From NCBI GenBank assembly GCA_020426085.1, contig JAGQQP010000101.1, forward strand, positions 1 to 10,258: a stretch of DNA of 10,258 nt, in the 5' to 3' direction. The translations under genes and the position numbers were made by a program. The DNA is from Planctomycetaceae bacterium (GTDB taxonomy: Bacteria; Planctomycetota; Planctomycetia; Planctomycetales; Planctomycetaceae). The notes beneath the pieces were generated by a model that saw only the letters and a program-made list of their open reading frames with translations, was not told the DNA's origin and did no database searches. Positions 1 to 5,544 of the stretch are shown here, piece after piece; within the stretch, counting starts at the first letter, position 1, and the number at the start of each line of letters is the position of its first letter.

Positions 1-6
1 ACAAGC

Positions 7-1677
7 ATGTTAAGAAAAAAGAAATTGAGTTCCTTCAAGAAATTAAAATGTCTGATCCTGTTATTGCCAGTATTTCTGTTCTCTGAAAATGAAACGGGTT
101 ATGCAGAAGTAGAACAGGCTCAAGTGAAACTGACACCCTGGTCTGGTTACTGGTGGCCACATTACCAGGGAGCTATTTTAAAGCCGTTGGCAAAGTATGA
201 TCAGGCTACGGGCAAAAATTCTGCTGCCTGGGAACAGAATAACCATCCTTCCGGAAGCGATGTTCCCAAGTGGCACGGTTATTGTCATGCTTGGGCAGCA
301 TCTGCCGTGATGGAGCAGGAGCCTAAAAAAAGCCGACAAGTCAGTGGACCCGCGGGATCCGCTTCATTGCAGGTGAGCGATCAGAAAGGATGGTTGGCAG
401 TCAGCCACGCCAGAGATGTTGCCAATTTTTATGGTGATCGGTATGGGGACGGCCAAGGGTCGGAAGACAGCCACGATCTTGCACCAGATCAATTGTGGCG
501 GTTGCTGAAACTGTATGTCAAACAGCAGCAGATTCCATTGATTCTTGATGTGGAAGCGGGAGATGAAGTCTGGAATTATCCTATCTATGCTTACAAAATC
601 GAATATGAGCCAGTGAGTGAAAATTCCGGAATGTATCAGGCAAAGCTCGGTTTATGGATGGCTGACGATGCCGTTGCTCCTGATTTTGTAGGAGTGAAAG
701 TTCGCTATCAGACTTATCAGTTCACTTTTCAGATGAAGAACGACTCCATACTTATGGGATCAGGTAAGTGGACTGGAAGCAGTCTGAAAGATCATCCCGA
801 TTTCGCCTGGTATCCTTATGTAGCTCGCGCTGAAAATCCGGAAATTGATTATCAACTGGTGCAAACTCTGCTGGGTAGAAGGCGTCAAGCAGTGCCTTCC
901 ACTGACGGGGCTACTGAATCGCCATCTGAGCCCGAACTCGTAGCGAACAATGGTTACACCGAATCAAACCCTCCAGCGGAACCTGTTGAGTCCGGATCAG
1001 ATAATGTAACCGCAGAAAATTTAACGAGCACTCAAAGCAGGGACATTCTTAGTCCACTCGAACTGACTTCGCTGGTAACAAACCGAACTTCTGCTTTTAA
1101 TTTTGATGTCTCAATTGATCGATTCGAAGGAGGGATATATCGGGTTGGTGAACGCTTCACGATTTCAGCCAAGAGTGAACTGCCCGGGTATTTGTACCTG
1201 TTGCAAATTAATCCTGAGGGAAAATTGAACCTGATTTATCCGCTGAGTGGTCAGGATAATCGAATTCCTGGTGGTAAGCTGGTTCAGATTCCATCAAAGG
1301 GGAACGCACCCAAATTCCAGGTGCAAGGTCCCCCGGGACAATATCGTGTGACGGCCGTTGTCACTTCGCGTCAGTTGTTCTTCTCGGGTCTGATTACCCA
1401 GGCTGGCTTATCACAACCACAGATACAGAATTTACACGAGCAAAACCAAAACCAGACAAATCAGCAGAAATTACAACGTATACCAAATGAAGAGCCTGGG
1501 CTGATGATTGGCGAAACTGGCCAATTTCGCTGGCATCCCACCCAGAGGAGACTGATTGAGCACCTGCTGCGAGAGTATCTGCAGAATGAGAAGTCGATAA
1601 GTGATGGCAGTGTTTCAGATGTCAAAAAAATACTGGGGAAATTTGCACAGGATGAAGTCCTGTTCCTCGTCCAATAA
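7..1677 (+). CDS. Exported elicitor-type transglutaminase with C-terminal DUF4384 domain
   Basis: This 556-residue protein probably crosslinks proteins (glutamine to lysine or amine) outside the cytoplasm. Residues 1-33 look like a signal peptide: a basic start (LRKKK), a hydrophobic core around 15-26 and a possible cut after GYA. The catalytic domain (about 45-290) has WHGYCHAWA at 89-97, with C93 the likely nucleophile, then GDEVWNYP at 185-192 and HPDFAWYP at 263-270. This motif order matches the family of Phytophthora GP42 transglutaminase (transglutaminase elicitor), recalled rather than searched. Residues 291-350 form a Ser/Pro/Glu-rich, probably disordered linker that begins with RRR. 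Residues 365-455 are a DUF4384 domain (PGYLYLLQINPEG, IYPLSGQDN) similar to that of the next gene. The tail is Gln/Asn-rich followed by a short helix. No in-frame stop lies between the window edge and the ATG, so the true start could be further upstream, but the signal peptide fits this ATG. The metacaspase-like gene follows after about 70 bases. Confidence 0.82.
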   Translation: MLRKKKLSSFKKLKCLILLLPVFLFSENETGYAEVEQAQVKLTPWSGYWWPHYQGAILKPLAKYDQATGKNSAAWEQNNHPSGSDVPKWHGYCHAWAASAVMEQEPKKSRQVSGPAGSASLQVSDQKGWLAVSHARDVANFYGDRYGDGQGSEDSHDLAPDQLWRLLKLYVKQQQIPLILDVEAGDEVWNYPIYAYKIEYEPVSENSGMYQAKLGLWMADDAVAPDFVGVKVRYQTYQFTFQMKNDSILMGSGKWTGSSLKDHPDFAWYPYVARAENPEIDYQLVQTLLGRRRQAVPSTDGATESPSEPELVANNGYTESNPPAEPVESGSDNVTAENLTSTQSRDILSPLELTSLVTNRTSAFNFDVSIDRFEGGIYRVGERFTISAKSELPGYLYLLQINPEGKLNLIYPLSGQDNRIPGGKLVQIPSKGNAPKFQVQGPPGQYRVTAVVTSRQLFFSGLITQAGLSQPQIQNLHEQNQNQTNQQKLQRIPNEEPGLMIGETGQFRWHPTQRRLIEHLLREYLQNEKSISDGSVSDVKKILGKFAQDEVLFLVQ

Positions 1678-1736
1678 ATTTCACGAGCGTTTTTCAATAT
1701 ATTGCTTGAGTTGATTTAAAATTTTGAATGAAAACT

Positions 1737-1740
1737 GGAG
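1737..1740 (+). promoter_or_regulatory. Ribosome binding site deciding the start of the metacaspase gene
   Basis: GGAG lies 8 bases before the ATG at 1749. An in-frame ATG at 1728 would add seven residues (MKTGDLE) but has only AT-rich sequence before it and would put two acidic residues in front of the signal peptide. The 1749 start is therefore preferred. Confidence 0.6.
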
Positions 1741-1748
1741 ATCTAGAA

Positions 1749-3116
1749 ATGAGACTTCTACAAAACAAAATGACCCACTGGATGGGAGTTTTCAGTATTC
1801 TGTGTTCGTGTGCAGGAGCAATTCAGGCTGCGCCCCGAGCCATTCTGGTCGAGGAAGTAAAAAACGATCGTAGCAGTTTTTATGTCCGAGTTGACGTGGA
1901 TCGGGAAGACCGGACTTACGTTGCCGGCGAAACGGTTAACATCGAAGTTGTCAGTGAAAAACCAGGTTATCTGTATCTGTTTTATCTCCAGGCGGACAAT
2001 AAAGTTGTCTGTCTGTTTCCCAACAAAGTGCAACGGGAAAATCAAATCCCTGCAAAGAAAAAAATCATTATTCCCCAACGCGATGCCGGATTTCGTCTGC
2101 GTGTCGCTGAACCGCTCGGTGATGAAATTTTGAAAGCAATTGTCACCAGCAAACGATTGAATTCGCTGGATATTGATATCCTAACTAAATCTAACTTTAC
2201 GGCTATAAATGAAGATGAGGCGAAAGCCATTCGAGTCGAGGCGACCGATACCGACAGCCAGGAGTGGGCCGAACATCAGGTCCAGATCAGAACGGTGAAG
2301 TCAGCATCAGATAGAAAGAACCGGCAGCAGAGACACCGACGACTCGCATTGCTGATTGGGATTAGTGATTACAAAGATCCGAGAATTCCCGAATTACGCA
2401 TATGTCATCTGGACAGCAAAAAAATGGGGGAAGCGTTAATATCTTATGGCCATTTTGACGAAGTGATTTCGCTTGTTAACGAACAGGCAACCCGAGGAAA
2501 TATCGAGAAAATGATCCGGGTACAAGCCGCTGAAAAAACACAACCGGGGGATGAAGTATTGATCTTCTGGTCTGGACATGGAGATTCGGTCGCAGATGTG
2601 GATGGGGACGAACAGGACGGGCGTGATGAGGTGCTGATCCCTTATGATGCAAACCGGGAAAATATTAAAGAGACCAGCATCACAGACGATACGTTCGGTC
2701 GCTGGCTGCAAGCACTGGATGGCCGCAAAATCGTAGTCTTGCTCGATGCGTGCAAAAGTGGGGGGCAAGCTAATAACGAAAAAGGGCTGGGACAGCGAAC
2801 GGATAAACTGAAAACATTTGATTTTCTGGATAACGAACTTACTCGTACCAAAGATATCGGCCAGAAACAGGCAGCTGTGCTGGCATCTTCGTCGGCCAGT
2901 CAGATTTCTCTGGTTCGTCTGGAAGGCGATCTATCGGTAATGACTTATTTTCTTATTGAAAAAATCAAATCTAGTGATGGTGCCCTGAGTCTGCAGCAGG
3001 CTTTTGAGCACCTGAGTAAAGCAGTCCCGGATTATGTGAAACAGAAATTTCCAGGTTATACCCAGACACCGGTTTTGATTGGTGATGAGAAAATGCCGTT
3101 TAATTTCAGGGAATAA
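1749..3116 (+). CDS. Exported DUF4384-metacaspase-like peptidase (C14, type I metacaspase-like)
   Basis: This 455-residue protein is a probable cysteine endopeptidase. Residues 1-28 form a signal peptide ending in AIQA before AP. A DUF4384 domain spans about 41-144 (PGYLYLFYLQAD, VCLFPNK, NQIP). A basic linker (181-198, rich in Arg and Lys) leads into the caspase fold, which starts at RLALLIGISDY (198 on). The dyad is H277 in WSGHG and C335 in DACKSGG. Between them, 283-294 reads DVDGDEQDGRDE, the acidic loop typical of type I metacaspases. The Asp two residues before the Cys matches the S1-pocket Asp of metacaspases, so Arg/Lys cleavage preference is inferred. The p10-like half includes AAVLASSSASQ (about 374-384). 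Neighbours: the transglutaminase upstream carries the same accessory domain, and a second caspase-fold gene follows after 183 bases. A start at 1728 (462 residues) is possible but less well supported. Confidence 0.85.
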   Translation: MRLLQNKMTHWMGVFSILCSCAGAIQAAPRAILVEEVKNDRSSFYVRVDVDREDRTYVAGETVNIEVVSEKPGYLYLFYLQADNKVVCLFPNKVQRENQIPAKKKIIIPQRDAGFRLRVAEPLGDEILKAIVTSKRLNSLDIDILTKSNFTAINEDEAKAIRVEATDTDSQEWAEHQVQIRTVKSASDRKNRQQRHRRLALLIGISDYKDPRIPELRICHLDSKKMGEALISYGHFDEVISLVNEQATRGNIEKMIRVQAAEKTQPGDEVLIFWSGHGDSVADVDGDEQDGRDEVLIPYDANRENIKETSITDDTFGRWLQALDGRKIVVLLDACKSGGQANNEKGLGQRTDKLKTFDFLDNELTRTKDIGQKQAAVLASSSASQISLVRLEGDLSVMTYFLIEKIKSSDGALSLQQAFEHLSKAVPDYVKQKFPGYTQTPVLIGDEKMPFNFRE

Positions 3117-3182
3117 ACAGGGTTATCTGCTGAGATCAAAACTGGATTGAGTGTGCGGACTGATTGATCTCGAATGTCAATA

Positions 3183-3219
3183 GGATTGATTGCCTCGCTT
3201 TATTGAGCAGTGTCAATCC
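3183..3219. repeat. Inverted repeat in the gap before the second caspase gene
   Basis: GGATTGA (3183-3189) and TCAATCC (3213-3219) are exact 7-base complements separated by 23 bases. No T run follows, so it does not read as an intrinsic terminator. It could be a regulatory hairpin, an operator, or chance. The rest of the 3117-3299 gap shows only AT-rich sequence before the next start and no clear -35/-10 pair. Confidence 0.25.
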
Positions 3220-3299
3220 GATTTCTGCGAAGCGTAATTGTTACTTATGATGCTTTTTAGACGACATATATCAGTTTTATAAAATAGAAATGATATCTG

Positions 3300-5387
3300 A
3301 TGAAATATGACTGTTCACAACTAATTCAACTGACTGTTCTTAAGAAATCATTGCTCACACTGATATTAATCACCTTTGTCCCAGTAACAGACGCTGACGC
3401 AGGGATATCCAGGGCTTTTCTGATTGGTGTTTCTGAATATGAATCCCCAGCAGCTCCCGACTTACCACTGGTTAAAAATGATCTTAATCACTTATATACG
3501 ACACTCACCACGTACGGTCAGTTTGAAAAAAAACATGTGGTACGTGCACTTGATGGAGGCGTGATCAACGCTGAATCCAAAGCATTGAAGAAGGTATTTC
3601 CTCAATGGCTGAGTCAAGCACAAACTGAGGATGCGATTCTGGTGTATTTCAGTGGCCATGGCTTTCAAGATGCTTCAGGAAACCTTTATCTGGCAACAGC
3701 TGATTTTGATATTCGTAATCCTGAAGAGACAGGGCTACCAGTCTCCTGGCTGCGTAATCAGCTTGCCAGTTGCAAAGCGGGATTCAAACTCCTGATTCTG
3801 GATTCGTGTCATGCAGGATCTGAGAAAAACGCCGAAATGGATAACCGGGTCTCTGCCAAGGAATTGGGAACTCCGTTTGAGGACTTGAAAAACGTGGTGA
3901 CGATTGCAAGCTCCCAGGCTGATGAAAAATCTCTGTTCTATTTCAACCAGAAGCGATCGCTGTTCAGTTTCTGGATGACAGAAGGAATGAAAGGGCATGC
4001 GGATTTCAATCAGGATGGGATGATCGATATTGACGAATTGTACAAATATGTCTCTCGACGGGTACGTCATTCTGCCAATGCACTCTACAGTAAATCGCAG
4101 ACACCGGTGCGTATTGTGAGGACGGGGGTTATTGATGTCCCGACTGTTCTGAAATTACATCCTCAGCCTCTGAAACAGACCCTGTCAAATATGGCAGAGC
4201 ATATTTCGATTGTGATGCAGGAAAACAAGCTGGAACAATTGGGTGTATTGGAATTCCTGGACAATACCAACACGCTGCAGGAAAAGCTGGGAGGCGATTT
4301 CGGACTCCTGGGAAAATTCTGTTCCGAAGAGATCGAACGTCAGCTGGCAGAACTGAAACTCTCAGGAGGGTTTGGACTGGTCAATCGCAAGCGACTGCGG
4401 AGTGCCCTGAAAGAACAGGGATTCAAAATTGATGATCTCTCTTCGAATCTCAAGCTGGCAGGACTCTCGAAGAGCGTTGGTAATATGCCCGTTGTTGTTC
4501 TGGGAACGTTTCAGAGTCGCAAAGGGCGCGTGGTTCGCCTGCGCTGTAACATGCAACAGACGACAGGATTTGAAGATCTGGATACGATCGGCGGCAGCGC
4601 TGAACTCAGTCTGGATGAGTGGGCTATGTTGGGGCATAGCGCGGCGGTACGTGCGGAAGATCGTCAGGTGAATCCCTTTAATCAGCAGAAAGAAGATATT
4701 TCGATCCAGACCCAGGTCGTGAACAGGTTGGATGCGCGTAGTCAGGGGGGGCATATTCTCCTGGATCCCGCTTTTCCTTTCGATGTGCAACTGGTGATTA
4801 ATGATAAGGTCCGTCAGGGGGTTGTACGTGGCAATGATTATTTTGTACCAGTCAAACAGGGAGAAGTTTACAGCATTCGGATTGTGAACAAACAGGGGAA
4901 GCAGGGGGAAACCATCGTCATGAAACTGCTGGTTGATGGTCTGGATACGCTTCCGCGAGCTAATTCGGATCAGGATGACAAAGCCGGGCTGATGAAAGCG
5001 CTAGAGACAGAATACTGGGGGCTGCCGGTAACACATCTCACCGAGGCACGGAGTTGGATTTTAGATCCCAAAGCGATTCCCAGGGAATATCCAGATGCAA
5101 CCTGGGAAGTCAGGGGCTTTGTTACCCAGACAGGAGATGACGGGAAACTGCGGGAATTCAAAGTGGTCGACGCTGCCGAATCTCTTGCGGGTAGACAGGG
5201 ATTCACAGATCAGATCGGTCTGATTACGGTTGCCTTTTATAAGGCCAAGGGTTCCGCCCGCGCGCTGGGAACCGCTGCCGGTCAGGAACGGGATGAGAAT
5301 TTGAAAGAACGCAGTGGGATCGCTGCGGGGAATTTAATGGGTGTCGTGCATCTGCGGTACGTTGACGCCACCTCATTGGGTGAGTGA
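3300..5387 (+). CDS. Exported caspase-fold protein with EF-hand loop and FlgO/CsgG-like domain
   Basis: This 695-residue multidomain protein has a signal peptide at about 1-34 (KKSLLTLILITF, ending ADA before G). Its C14 caspase fold starts at SRAFLIGVSEY (37 on), with H120 in YFSGHG and C170 in LDSCHAG. It lacks the DxDGDExDGxDE loop of its upstream neighbour. Instead, residues 235-246 (DFNQDGMIDIDE) form a complete EF-hand calcium loop, with acidic or Asn residues at positions 1, 3, 5, 9 and 12. EF-hands at this place are common in bacterial caspase-domain proteins. Residues 313-445 resemble FlgO/CsgG-type domains (LGVLEFLDNTN, FGLVNRKRLRSAL, VVVLGTFQSRKGRVV). Residues 490-690 are a beta-rich domain I cannot name (VRGNDYFVPVKQGEVYSIRIVN, LLVDGLDTL, WEVRGF, IGLITVAFY). 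Calcium-controlled peptidase activity at the envelope is inferred. No Shine-Dalgarno is visible before the ATG, and no other ATG would keep the signal peptide. Confidence 0.78.
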   Translation: MKYDCSQLIQLTVLKKSLLTLILITFVPVTDADAGISRAFLIGVSEYESPAAPDLPLVKNDLNHLYTTLTTYGQFEKKHVVRALDGGVINAESKALKKVFPQWLSQAQTEDAILVYFSGHGFQDASGNLYLATADFDIRNPEETGLPVSWLRNQLASCKAGFKLLILDSCHAGSEKNAEMDNRVSAKELGTPFEDLKNVVTIASSQADEKSLFYFNQKRSLFSFWMTEGMKGHADFNQDGMIDIDELYKYVSRRVRHSANALYSKSQTPVRIVRTGVIDVPTVLKLHPQPLKQTLSNMAEHISIVMQENKLEQLGVLEFLDNTNTLQEKLGGDFGLLGKFCSEEIERQLAELKLSGGFGLVNRKRLRSALKEQGFKIDDLSSNLKLAGLSKSVGNMPVVVLGTFQSRKGRVVRLRCNMQQTTGFEDLDTIGGSAELSLDEWAMLGHSAAVRAEDRQVNPFNQQKEDISIQTQVVNRLDARSQGGHILLDPAFPFDVQLVINDKVRQGVVRGNDYFVPVKQGEVYSIRIVNKQGKQGETIVMKLLVDGLDTLPRANSDQDDKAGLMKALETEYWGLPVTHLTEARSWILDPKAIPREYPDATWEVRGFVTQTGDDGKLREFKVVDAAESLAGRQGFTDQIGLITVAFYKAKGSARALGTAAGQERDENLKERSGIAAGNLMGVVHLRYVDATSLGE

Positions 5388-5455
5388 GGGAGAAGGATCT
5401 GCCGCAGTAGAAAGATTTTAGAATACAGTGCTCAATTGGAAAACTGAAAAAATAG

Positions 5456-5503
5456 AGCAGCCCCTGTTACTGGTCATCGTTCGTGCATGTGGGGCCGGAG
5501 TAG
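5456..5503 (+). pseudogene. Relic of a CHAT-domain gene: C-terminal tail only
   Basis: Read in the frame of 5456, this stretch encodes SSPCYWSSFVHVGPE followed by TAG. The intact TPR-CHAT gene just downstream ends RSPYYWAAFVHVGPE followed by TGA. Eleven of 15 residues are identical, the other four are substitutions without gaps, and both tails stop at the same codon position. A TAG at 5453-5455 closes the frame upstream. A weaker resemblance may continue in another frame (5431-5452: LNWKTE against the ARKWVRE stretch), which would imply a frameshift. The codons differ at several third positions (GGG CCG GAG against GGA CCA GAA), so this is an old paralogous copy rather than a recent duplication. 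It is most simply the 3' end of a lost CHAT gene. Chance is unlikely given the gap-free match and matching stop. Confidence 0.75.
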
Positions 5504-5527
5504 GCAGGTAGAACGTCTCAATTCCAT

Positions 5528-5532
5528 AGGAG
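5528..5532 (+). promoter_or_regulatory. Ribosome binding site of the first TPR-CHAT gene
   Basis: AGGAG sits 12 bases before the ATG at 5545 and 15 before the adjacent in-frame ATG at 5548. The spacing is longer than usual, but no better site is near, and the signal peptide supports this start. Confidence 0.5.
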
Positions 5533-5544
5533 TTCATACAGACC

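Noticed and set aside
3238..3285. Promoter-like TTGTTA and TATAAA/TAAAAT elements before the second caspase gene
   Set aside because: No pair with suitable spacing and match could be found; AT-rich sequence alone explains them.
4362..4790. Antisense open frame of 142 codons
   Set aside because: It is fully inside the caspase-CsgG-like gene, has no recognisable motifs and is an expected shadow.
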